A stretch of 28,123 nucleotides of DNA from Anaerolineales bacterium UBA5195 (GTDB lineage Bacteria; Chloroflexota; Anaerolineae; Anaerolineales; Villigracilaceae). This document shows, piece after piece, positions 22,107 through 28,123 of the stretch. Location: positions 1 through 28,123 of the forward strand of contig DHVZ01000092.1 of assembly GCA_002412925.1 (NCBI GenBank), read 5' to 3'. Position numbers and translations under genes: made by a program. Position 1 is the first letter of the stretch. Each line of letters opens with the position of its first letter. The notes under the pieces are model-generated. The model was not told the DNA's origin. It saw only the letters and a list, made by a program, of their open reading frames with translations, and did not search any database.

Positions 22107-22496
22107 TCAGTTCCCCGCCAACAGCGGGTTAAAATACTTCTCCAGCGTCCCGCGGTTGATTTCCCCGGTCCATGCCAAACGCACAATTCCAGTACGATCA
22201 ATCACATAAGAGTTTGGCGGGTTGCCATTTGTAAAGGCATTCAGGGCCTTCCCATTGGGGTAAAGCCAGACGACAAAAGGCATTTGGAACTGTTCAACAA
22301 AAGGCTGTACCTTTTCCCTGGGGGTGCCCGCCTCGATGGCGATAATCATCAGGCCGTCTTTGGAATGGTCATCGTAGTACGCCACCAGGGTGGGAATTTC
22401 AGCCTTACAGGGCGGGCGCCAAGTGGCCCAGTTATTGACCAGCACCACCTTATCGCGGTAATCAGCCAAGGATTCGGTTTGGCCATTGAGATAAAC
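22107..22496 (-). pseudogene. Truncated TlpA/ResA-like thioredoxin
   Basis: The frame matches the thioredoxin-like TlpA/ResA family: KVVLVNNWATWRPPCKAEIP, then a normal core to YVIDRTGIVRLAWTGEI. The active site should be W-C-P-P-C but reads W-R-P-P-C, so the first cysteine is lost (TGC to CGC would explain it). The 5' end is gone: the frame opens right after a TAG (22499-22497) with VYLNGQTESLADYRDK, so signal peptide, anchor and first strand are missing. The only starts inside are weak. Such proteins help cytochrome c maturation, which fits the position after the cytochrome c gene. Loss of both the start and a catalytic Cys indicates a pseudogene. Confidence 0.85.
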
Positions 22497-22591
22497 CTAA
22501 ATACCTAAACCCCGCATTGCACCTTTTGATGCTCACAGAATTGTGGTGTCTGTAAGCTATCTATGCAATAATTTTTTTGAGAGCTATAGAT

Positions 22592-22910
22592 CCCACATTC
22601 CGCACCCCTCCACCCGTGTTTTTGACAATTTTTTGGGCGGGTCATAGGCCAAAAACGTGCTTTTCGGGCCCAGATTTGAGACTTTCAAAGGTTGCCAGTT
22701 GCTCATATAGTGAAAAAAGGCCTAATTTTCATTGCCTTGAACGATTTCGACATCATATCCAAAGGCCAAATACTTGGTAAATGGACAGGCTGGGCATCCA
22801 AACTTGTCTTGTTTTGCCGTATTCAAGACCACGCTCCCTGCAAACGCCTACCGAAAGGGTCAAATTGGCAAAATTATCCAAAAATTCGATGCAAGGGTGC
22901 GGAATGTGGG
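22592..22910. mobile_element. 319-bp MITE with 16-bp terminal inverted repeats
   Basis: The left end CCCACATTCCGCACCC (22592-22607) is perfectly inverted at the right end (22895-22910). The flanks carry a direct repeat, ATAGAT, at 22586-22591 and 22911-22916, a clean 6-bp target duplication. No transposase fits inside, so it must be moved in trans. Terminal CCC and 5-6-bp duplications occur in IS4/IS1634-like families, but the parent family is not certain. Confidence 0.85.
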
Positions 22911-22916
22911 ATAGAT

Positions 22917-23676
22917 AATATAAGCTTATAGAATTGCAGTGTCAATATTCTATCTCAAGCTTACGAGTCATAAGTAGTTTTAGCGATTACCTTTGGGATA
23001 GCGCAACAAGTCAGGGGCTTAGGAAGCAACTCAAAAAATAAGAGCGGGCAACTTTAAAGAAAGACAAAAAGCAACACCAACTACAGGTAAATTGGATGTG
23101 GAAACAAACCAAACCTGTAAGGAGATGCCGCTTTGAAGATTGTACTGTACTCGTGAGAGGAGGGGAGATTTGCCTGTGCCTAAGCAGGCTGCCGGGACAC
23201 TGCCTGAATGCTTTGCTGCGAGAACATGAAAAGTTGGTGGATTTTGTCATCGGCAGACAGCGCATTGGGCAGACGGAATGGGTCGAGTTTCAATCTCAAT
23301 AAAAAGTCATCGCCTGGATTTTGCCCTGTGTTTTAGCGATTTTGCGCGTCATTTGCTTGACCCCTACTCCAAATCAGAGTAAATTAAACGAAATCGCCCC
23401 TGCGTCACCAGGAGCGATCTCATTGTACGTTTTTGCACCTTACGATAACTCTTGCTCAGAGTGTTTTTTGTGCCTCAGCATCTCTGCTAAGACAAACCGC
23501 CAATTTTTTACCATTGGCGGCCCCGACGGGGGTGGGGCACTACTCCAAGTAAATTTGGGGGGACAGGATTACCCTGGAATTGGTTTGTTGTTGTAAAAGA
23601 ACCTCAACGGACATTCAATTCTGTCTCTTGCATTTTACATCATAATAAGTAATTTCACAACAAAACGGCCGAACTT
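22917..23676. other. Non-genic stretch between MITE and higA remnant
   Basis: No gene is supported. Small open frames at 23096-23302 and 23321-23596 have no recognisable domain or ribosome site. AGAATTGCAGTGTC (near 22930) echoes AGAATTGTGGTGTC (near 22541) left of the MITE, so the flanks may share an older repeat. Two hairpins occur: 23393-23418, and 23497-23520 (CCGCCAAT / ATTGGCGG). Confidence 0.5.
23393..23418 (-). terminator. Terminator-like hairpin, minus strand
   Basis: On the minus strand ATCGCTCCTG and CAGGGGCGAT pair over 10 bp with one G-T, followed by TTTCGTTTAATTT. It could have ended the transcript of the higA-like gene upstream. Confidence 0.45.
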
Positions 23677-24041
23677 TTAAACAGCAACCGCAATCCGAGC
23701 CACCTGTCTCTTGGGGCGATAACGTATTAGGTCATAATTCGTCTGAAGGTTCAGCCAAAACTCAGGGCTTATACCAAAATGCCTCCGCGAGGCTGTCCAA
23801 AAAGTCCCCAAAAGGAGCGAGCGACCGCCAGACATGGTGGTCGCTCGCTTTCTCAATCCGTATATGTGGCGGTAACGGGCTATTAAAATACCCTTTTTGG
23901 ACAGCCCCCGGGTGTAATTCCCCACTTACCACACACAATCTCATTAACTCGCTGAACAGGCACGCCAATATGCCCGGCAAAGGTACCCGATAACCCAAAC
24001 CGTTTCAGAAATTATTCCAGTAGGATTTCGCTGGGACAGGC
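23677..24041 (-). pseudogene. higA: HigA-type antitoxin pseudogene, split by a MITE
   Basis: Read on the minus strand, CPSEILLE, a stop (TAA at 24014-24012 where GAA is expected), then FLKRFGLS, AGHIGVPVQRVNEIVCGKWG and ITPG match HigA antitoxins. The frame is then broken by 116 bases of inserted DNA (23906-23791). After it, RRHFGISPEFWLNLQTNYDL and a C-terminal tail to TAA at 23677 complete the gene. A few codons at the insertion point appear lost. HigA normally represses its operon and neutralises HigB, but no HigB toxin is found beside it. The gene is dead twice over: one nonsense change and one insertion. Confidence 0.88.
23791..23906. mobile_element. 116-bp MITE inside the higA pseudogene
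   Basis: The ends GGCTGTCCAAAAAG (23791-23804) and CTTTTTGGACAGCC (23893-23906) are perfect 14-bp inverted repeats of a type common to IS5/IS1182-like elements. Inside is a strong hairpin, AGCGAGCGACC / GGTCGCTCGCT (about 23817-23849). No clear target duplication is seen, possibly because bases were lost at the insertion. Confidence 0.82.
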
Positions 24042-24381
24042 AGCGGCACGGCTTCTGATGAACGAGCATACGCCGGCATAATAAAAATGAAAGATAGCTT
24101 GCGGCAAAGGGAGTAATTCACCTGTTAATGCCAAATTCCATCTCCCCCAAGTGGCGGAGACGAAGCCTGCCCGGTTGATGGATGTGAGCGGAGATGGTTT
24201 GTTATAAGATGGGAGGAAAGGAAGGAAGTCAACCCTCTGGCCGGAAAACCGGCCAGTCCGGCGCTGAAATATAAATGCTGACACTTGTGCAGAGCGCGTT
24301 GAAATCAATACAACAGAACGCTGGCATCCGGACGAAGGCAGTAAACAAAAACGAAACTCAAGGAACGAAAGGATAAATATT
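24042..24381. other. Non-genic region upstream of the PRC-barrel gene
   Basis: No gene is supported. A perfect hairpin CTGGCCGG-AAAA-CCGGCCAG lies at 24237-24256 without a T-run. The ribosome site AAAGGAT is at the right end. No convincing promoter boxes stand out. Confidence 0.5.
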
Positions 24382-25155
24382 ATGTTAATCACAGCTAAAA
24401 CACTAAAAGGTTACAACCTGGACAGTCTTGACGGAGAAATTGGAAAGGTCAAAGAATTCTACTTCGATGATAAGCACTGGGCGATTCGCTATCTGGTCGC
24501 CAATACAAGCAACTGGCTCACGGGCAGGCAGGTGTTGATCACCCCGTATGCGTTGAGCGCCGCAAATAAAGAAGAGCAACACATCGCCGTCGATTTGACC
24601 AAAAAGCAAATTGAGGACAGTCCGTCCTTGAGTAGCGACAAGCCCGTCTCGCGGCAATTCGAGGAGTCCTACTACAAATATTATGGAATGCCGATGTATT
24701 GGAACGGCTCATACATGTGGGGAGCCTATCCCTACATGTTGCGCGACCGCAAAATGTGGAAAGAACCTGCCGATAATGAGAAAGCGTCGTGGGATCCCCA
24801 TTTGCGCAGCACACACGATGTGAGCGGTCATCACATCCAAGCCACGGACGGCGAGATTGGTCATGTCGAGGATTTCATCATCGATGACGAGACCTGGGCG
24901 GTTCGCTATCTAGTCGTTGATACACAGAACTGGTGGCCTGGAAAAAAGGTTCTGCTTTCACCGCTATGGATCGAACGCGTTAGCTGGGACGATGCAAAAG
25001 TCTTCGTCAACCTTCTCCGCGAGACCATCAAGCAGTCACCGGAATATACGGAAGATTCTCTGCTAACTCGCGATTATGAGACCGGACTGTATCGCCACTA
25101 CAATCGCCAGGGATACTGGGCCGATGAACCTGCCAATGAGGGGCAGTCTCGTTAA
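24382..25155 (+). CDS. Two-domain PRC-barrel protein
   Basis: This is a 257-residue soluble protein with two PRC-barrel domains. The first (about 1-75) contains LDGEIGKVKEFYFDDKHWAI and RYLVANTSNWLTGRQVLI. The second (about 143-215) contains TDGEIGHVEDFIIDDETWAV and RYLVVDTQNWWPGKKVLL, so the halves arose by duplication. A Tyr/Trp-rich linker (YYKYYGMPMYWNGSYMWG) joins them, and a similar RHYNRQGYW segment ends the protein. PRC-barrels occur in photosynthetic reaction centres, RimM and many stress proteins, and bind proteins or surfaces. The ATG at 24382 follows AAAGGAT. It opens a cassette with glycolytic kinases and metal ATPases, where such proteins are often stress-induced. The exact role is unknown. 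Confidence 0.88.
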   Translation: MLITAKTLKGYNLDSLDGEIGKVKEFYFDDKHWAIRYLVANTSNWLTGRQVLITPYALSAANKEEQHIAVDLTKKQIEDSPSLSSDKPVSRQFEESYYKYYGMPMYWNGSYMWGAYPYMLRDRKMWKEPADNEKASWDPHLRSTHDVSGHHIQATDGEIGHVEDFIIDDETWAVRYLVVDTQNWWPGKKVLLSPLWIERVSWDDAKVFVNLLRETIKQSPEYTEDSLLTRDYETGLYRHYNRQGYWADEPANEGQSR

Positions 25156-25370
25156 AGCAAACAGAGAAATGGTTTTCTTGCCTGAGTAACTTGCCTGACC
25201 GCGAAACGCAGGACGAATGGGAGACTGAAATGGCGGCGCTGTTTTGTTATCTGGTCAAGAAATAGATCGGCGCATTCTCTACGGTGTTGGACGGACTGGA
25301 CACGTTGGTGCTCTATGGCAGCGGTAAAAACAAGCAAAAACATAGGTCATCTGCACAGGAGTAGAAAAGA
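25156..25370 (+). other. Gap with a possible degraded reading frame
   Basis: One frame reads TEKWFSCLSNLPDRETQDEW to LFCYLVKK, a TAG, then IGAFSTVLDGLDTLVLYGSG and on to a TAG shortly before pfkB. It could be the rest of a gene with one nonsense codon. I cannot identify it and there is no ribosome site. Confidence 0.35.
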
Positions 25371-26321
25371 ATGAAAAACATTCTTACGCTTGCGATGAAC
25401 CCGGGAATTGATAAGAGTTCAAGTATTGAAAATGTAATTGCCGAACGGAAACTCAACTGCAAACCTCCACGCTTTGAGCCTGGTGGAGGCGGGGTAAATG
25501 TTTCGCGGGCGATCAAAAAACTGGGAGGGGAGTCGGTGCTTATTTATCCTACGGGAGGCTATACAGGAAACCGGCTTAAGGATCTCCTGGAAGATGAGGA
25601 GATATGCCATCGGCCAGTTCCTATCGTAGGAACGACCCGCGAGAGCCTCGTTGTGTTGGAAGAATCCACCGGCAAACAATTCCGTTTCGGGATGCCAGGG
25701 CCGGATCTGAGCAATGATGAATGGGAGCAATGCCTCCTGGATGTGTCCAATATCTGCCCTAAACCCGATTACCTGGTCGTCAGCGGCAGCCTTCCTCCCA
25801 GTGTGCCCCTTGATTTTTATGCAAGGGTGGCGTATGTAATGAAAGAGGATGGCGTCAAAGTCATTGTTGACACATCAGGCGAAGCCCTTCGCCAGGCACT
25901 GAAGGAAGGTGTGTATCTAATCAAGCCCAACTATCGTGAATTTCAGGAGTTGGTGGGGCAGGATATGCAAGAAGAGTCGCAGATCAAGGCGGAGGCGCTC
26001 CGATTAATAAGAAGCGGCCGATGCGAGTGTCTGGTTATTTCGCTGGGATCGGCAGGAGCACTGCTGGTATCAGAAGATGTTGTCGAACACATCCGGCCGC
26101 CGCTTGTACCGATTATTAGCAAGGTGGGAGCTGGTGACAGCATGGTAGCCGGTATCGTCCTGAGCCTGGCGCGGGAACAGACATTACGCAATGCAGTACT
26201 TTTCGGAATTGCGGCTGGCGCTGCAGCAGTCATGACTCCGGGCACAGAGCTGTGCCGGAGAGAAGATGCCGAGCGGTTGTTTGCGGGAATGCTTTCAGAT
26301 CGCAATCATCATCAGTCGTAA
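25371..26321 (+). CDS. pfkB: PfkB-type 6-phosphofructokinase
   Basis: This 316-residue PfkB-family sugar kinase probably phosphorylates fructose 6-phosphate with ATP in glycolysis. It follows the E. coli PfkB pattern closely: LAMNPGIDKSSSI at the N terminus, FEPGGGGVNVSRAIKKLGG (35-53) in place of the GGx-GGN motif, QFRFGMPGPDL (103-113), VSGSLPPSVP (137-146), VDTSGEAL (166-173). The catalytic loop is VGAGDSMVAG (252-261) with D256 as base. Related tagatose-phosphate or fructose-1-phosphate kinases are possible alternatives, but the similarity to PfkB-2 is greater. The ATG at 25371 has AGGAG upstream. A pyruvate kinase gene follows about 200 bases later, with an ATPase stub between. Confidence 0.9.
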   Translation: MKNILTLAMNPGIDKSSSIENVIAERKLNCKPPRFEPGGGGVNVSRAIKKLGGESVLIYPTGGYTGNRLKDLLEDEEICHRPVPIVGTTRESLVVLEESTGKQFRFGMPGPDLSNDEWEQCLLDVSNICPKPDYLVVSGSLPPSVPLDFYARVAYVMKEDGVKVIVDTSGEALRQALKEGVYLIKPNYREFQELVGQDMQEESQIKAEALRLIRSGRCECLVISLGSAGALLVSEDVVEHIRPPLVPIISKVGAGDSMVAGIVLSLAREQTLRNAVLFGIAAGAAAVMTPGTELCRREDAERLFAGMLSDRNHHQS

Positions 26322-26363
26322 TGCAGAAAGAATTCCAGCCCCGATGCAAGAAAGAAGCCACGC

Positions 26364-26525
26364 ATGACCTCAGCAACCACCGATGACGCGCAACTAAAAA
26401 GCAAAACCTGGCACAATCAATCTGCCGAGGATGTGTTGACACAGATTAGCTCCTCGGCAGACGGTCTGTCTGCGCAGGAGGCAGCACAACGTTTCGCGGC
26501 TGATGGCGCGAATATGGAGAAATAA
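26364..26525 (+). pseudogene. N-terminal stub of a cation-transporting P-type ATPase
   Basis: The 53-codon frame MTSATTDDAQLKSKTWHNQS, then AEDVLTQISSSADGLSAQEA and AQRFAADGANMEK, matches the N-terminal domain of P2-type cation ATPases (pattern EVL..L....GLS..EA..R....G.N). It stops at TAA exactly where the transporter core should begin. The next gene starts 3 bases later and uses the GGAG of this stub as ribosome site, so the stub may now act as a leader. Confidence 0.85.
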
Positions 26526-26528
26526 TTT

Positions 26529-27560
26529 ATGGTTAAGACGAAGATAATCTGCACACTTGGGCCAGCAACCTCAAATGAAAAGACACTGGAAAAGATGATG
26601 CTTGCCGGTATGGATGTCGGACGCCTGAATTTTTCCCACAGCACATCGAAAGAATCACTTCACACAATCGGACTCATTCGACTTTTGAACACGAAATATC
26701 GCGAGCAAATAAAACTTCTCGGCGATCTACGAGGCCATCGCATTAGGGTGGGCGATCTTAATAATCCGGTTTTGCTTGAAAAAGACCAGATCGCCTGGCT
26801 TACCCAGCAAAATATACAAGGCTCAAATGAAAATATACCTTTTGATTATCAAGGCCCGCTACGCGACATCAAGAACGGACATCAAATATTCATTGATGAT
26901 GGAAATATCGCTTTGGAAGTGATCGGACGGCTTAAAAACAGACTAAAGGTCAAAGTGGTATTCGGCGGCTTGCTTAAAGGACATAAGGGTATCAATATTC
27001 CAGAAGCGCAGCTGGTATTTGACGGTATAAGCCAGCAGGATATACAGGATATATTGTTTTGCAAAAAGCACAATTTTGAATATATCGCACAGTCATTCGT
27101 ATGCACTGAAAAGGATATCCTGGATGTAAAAAAGGCGCTTGGAGAAGACTCGCAGTGCCAGGTCATTGCCAAAATAGAGAATAGAGAAGGCATAAAGAAT
27201 ATTGACGAGATCATCAACGTTTCGGACGGCATCATGATTGCGCGCGGAGACATGGGGGTGTCATTGCCAATTTATGAAATCCCCATTATTCAGAAGATGA
27301 TCATCGAGAAGTGTAACCGTGCCGGCAAACCGGTTATTACCGCAACACAGATGTTGGAAAGCATGACCAAAAACCGCATTCCGACCCGCGCAGAGGTCAG
27401 TGATGTGGCCAATGCCATCATAGACGGCACTAACTTTGTCATGCTTTCAGCTGAAACCGCCGTAGGGAAATATCCTGTTGAGACAGTTGACATGATGAAT
27501 AATGTCATAAAGTTCACTGAAAGATACCTGACTGCAAAAAGTTTAAAAAGTAATGAATGA
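26529..27560 (+). CDS. pyk: Short pyruvate kinase lacking the C-terminal domain
   Basis: Pyruvate kinase makes pyruvate and ATP from phosphoenolpyruvate. This protein of 343 residues has the catalytic barrel with KIICTLGPAT (4-13), NFSHST (34-39), KIENREGI (215-222), IMIARGDMGV (235-244) and PVITATQMLESM, then PTRAEVSDVANAI and VMLSAETAVGKYPVE. The B-domain segment reads GDLRGHRIRVG rather than the usual DTKGPEIRTG. It ends shortly after the barrel, so the C-terminal regulatory domain of ordinary enzymes (about 470 residues or more) is absent. Such short forms may be unregulated. The ATG at 26529 follows GGAG. An AtpD stub overlaps its last codons, so the end could reflect a deletion, although the frame closes cleanly after the barrel. 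Confidence 0.9.
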   Translation: MVKTKIICTLGPATSNEKTLEKMMLAGMDVGRLNFSHSTSKESLHTIGLIRLLNTKYREQIKLLGDLRGHRIRVGDLNNPVLLEKDQIAWLTQQNIQGSNENIPFDYQGPLRDIKNGHQIFIDDGNIALEVIGRLKNRLKVKVVFGGLLKGHKGINIPEAQLVFDGISQQDIQDILFCKKHNFEYIAQSFVCTEKDILDVKKALGEDSQCQVIAKIENREGIKNIDEIINVSDGIMIARGDMGVSLPIYEIPIIQKMIIEKCNRAGKPVITATQMLESMTKNRIPTRAEVSDVANAIIDGTNFVMLSAETAVGKYPVETVDMMNNVIKFTERYLTAKSLKSNE

Positions 27561-27711
27561 AAAAAAACAAGGCACAGTGGTTACGGTGTGTTGCAGTGTT
27601 GTTGGTATACATTTCGATGCACACTTGCCGCCCATCTATTCGTTGCTGCACGCGCAGGAAGGGGAAGTTGCCATCGAGGTCTTGGCTCAACTCGACGCGC
27701 ATCCATTTTGA
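27553..27711 (+). pseudogene. atpD: N-terminal stub of an F1-ATPase beta subunit
   Basis: The frame from ATG 27553, overlapping the pyruvate kinase end, reads QGTVVTVCCSVVGIHFDAHL, PPIYSLLHAQEGEVAIEVLA, QLDAHPF and stops. This matches the AtpD N-terminal barrel, and the LPPIYSLL and EVLAQLDAH wording is closest to the alternate (N-type) F1F0 ATPases. The nucleotide-binding core is missing. Only 52 residues remain. Confidence 0.85.
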
Positions 27712-27730
27712 TGATAAAAAAATATCGTAG

Positions 27731-27868
27731 CGGTTTATTGTGGCAATTGATGCGAAACTGCCCGTATATCGTCAGTGGCTTGCAGCGAGCGGGTTTCAGC
27801 GGGGGGTGGTTAGTGAACCCTTCTTTGCAAAGCAGAAATCCGTCGCTTACCAGAACAAGGAGAAATAA
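27731..27868 (+). pseudogene. C-terminal remnant of an unidentified gene
   Basis: An open frame after a TAG reads RFIVAIDAKLPVYRQWLAAS, GFQRGVVSEPFFAKQKSVAY, QNKEK, then TAA overlapping the next ATG (TAATG). It looks like a real protein tail, perhaps of an acetyltransferase-like fold (QWLAASGF), but I cannot name it. It supplies the ribosome site for the copper ATPase. Confidence 0.5.
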
Positions 27869-28123
27869 TGACGGAACACGATATGAAACATCATACCGAC
27901 CAACCCAAGGCTCCCGAGCCGGAACCGGCGCAAGGTGATGCGAGCATGAAAGGCATGAAGGGGAAGTCGCACAATGGATCGGACCACCATGCGCATATGG
28001 CAGCGGAATTCCAGAAACGGTTCTGGATTTCGCTGGTCTTGACCATACCGATTCTCATCCTTTCGCCGTTTCTCCAAACGTTGGTGGGCTTGCGAGATGC
28101 CATTCGCTTTCCAGGCGATATTT
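27868..28123 (+). CDS. copB: CopB-like copper-transporting P-type ATPase, cut by window end
   Basis: Only the first 85 codons are in the window. The start ATG at 27868 follows AAGGAG. The N terminus is rich in His and Met (MTEHDMKHHTDQP, MKGMKGKSHNGSDHHAHM), a metal-binding region used by CopB-class exporters instead of CxxC domains. Then comes the first helix (RFWISLVLTIPILILSPFLQ) and LVGLRDAIRFPGDIF, wording typical of this family. The transported ion is probably copper or silver. The phosphorylation and CPx motifs lie beyond the window, so integrity cannot be judged. Confidence 0.88.
   Translation, partial: MTEHDMKHHTDQPKAPEPEPAQGDASMKGMKGKSHNGSDHHAHMAAEFQKRFWISLVLTIPILILSPFLQTLVGLRDAIRFPGDI

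Noticed and set aside
23096..23302. Small + strand frame with several cysteines
   Set aside because: No ribosome site, no recognisable family, and it lies in a stretch dominated by mobile-element remnants. A degraded transposase piece is possible but not shown.
23321..23596. 91-codon + strand frame
   Set aside because: It crosses two hairpins, has no ribosome site and no recognisable motif.
24051..24392. HigB toxin upstream of the higA remnant
   Set aside because: I looked for a HigB-like sequence (typical HPLKGxxxGxWS or VDYH ending) on the minus strand and found none.
25156..25365. Real small gene before pfkB
   Set aside because: One frame is suggestive but has an internal TAG and no start with ribosome site; left as an unidentified remnant.

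Overview
The window looks like chromosomal DNA of a free-living or environmental bacterium, most likely a Chloroflexota (Anaerolineae-like) lineage. This is an inference from the gene set (a b6-type cytochrome b with a fused subunit-IV half, a Rieske protein and a three-haem cytochrome c; alanine/threonine-rich lipoproteins beside a MacAB-like exporter; a large load of short palindromic repeats). No rRNA or tRNA is present to confirm it.

Layout. (1) 655-10811 is a type I restriction-modification island on the + strand: hsdR, a membrane-anchored TPR protein, a REP-associated (Y1/HUH) transposase, hsdM, a convergent TumA/TumE-type toxin-antitoxin pair, hsdS and a small unknown gene. The island is full of scars. 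All three hsd genes have a second, displaced terminal fragment nearby: hsdR 3' end at 3401-3547, hsdM 5' end at 5647-5688, hsdS 3' end at 10627-10811. Short palindromic repeats sit in or beside every gap, and one is translated in frame inside hsdM. HsdM also has an altered SAM-binding motif I and has lost its ATG start. (2) 11141-18512 is a long minus-strand block of two operons. The upstream one (18512 to 15984) encodes a DUF2202 ferritin-like protein, a NapH/NosR-like membrane polyferredoxin and a small protein sharing a C-terminal domain with the first. The downstream one (15797 to 11141) encodes a MacA-like adaptor, a MacB-type ATPase and permease, and two related lipoproteins. (3) 18735-22033 is a + strand cytochrome bc-type operon: cytochrome b, Rieske, triple-haem cytochrome c. 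It is preceded by a terminator-like hairpin and followed by a broken TlpA-like thioredoxin gene. (4) 22500-24381 has no intact gene. It holds a 319-bp MITE with a clear target duplication and a HigA antitoxin pseudogene broken by a nonsense codon and a second, 116-bp MITE. (5) 24382-28123 is a + strand cassette: a PRC-barrel protein, a PfkB-type phosphofructokinase, a short pyruvate kinase and the start of a CopB-like copper ATPase. Between them lie truncated starts of a cation P-type ATPase and an F1-ATPase beta subunit.

How the parts work together. The hsd genes would form a restriction complex, but the sequence predicts a damaged methylase arm, so the locus may be inactive or decaying. The minus-strand redox block and the bc-type operon face each other across a 222-bp divergent region and probably both serve membrane electron transfer. 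The last cassette suggests a stress/energy island that has lost pieces by deletion. The most unusual signals are the matching displaced stubs of all three hsd genes and the 24-nt repeat insertions whose removal exactly restores reading frames.
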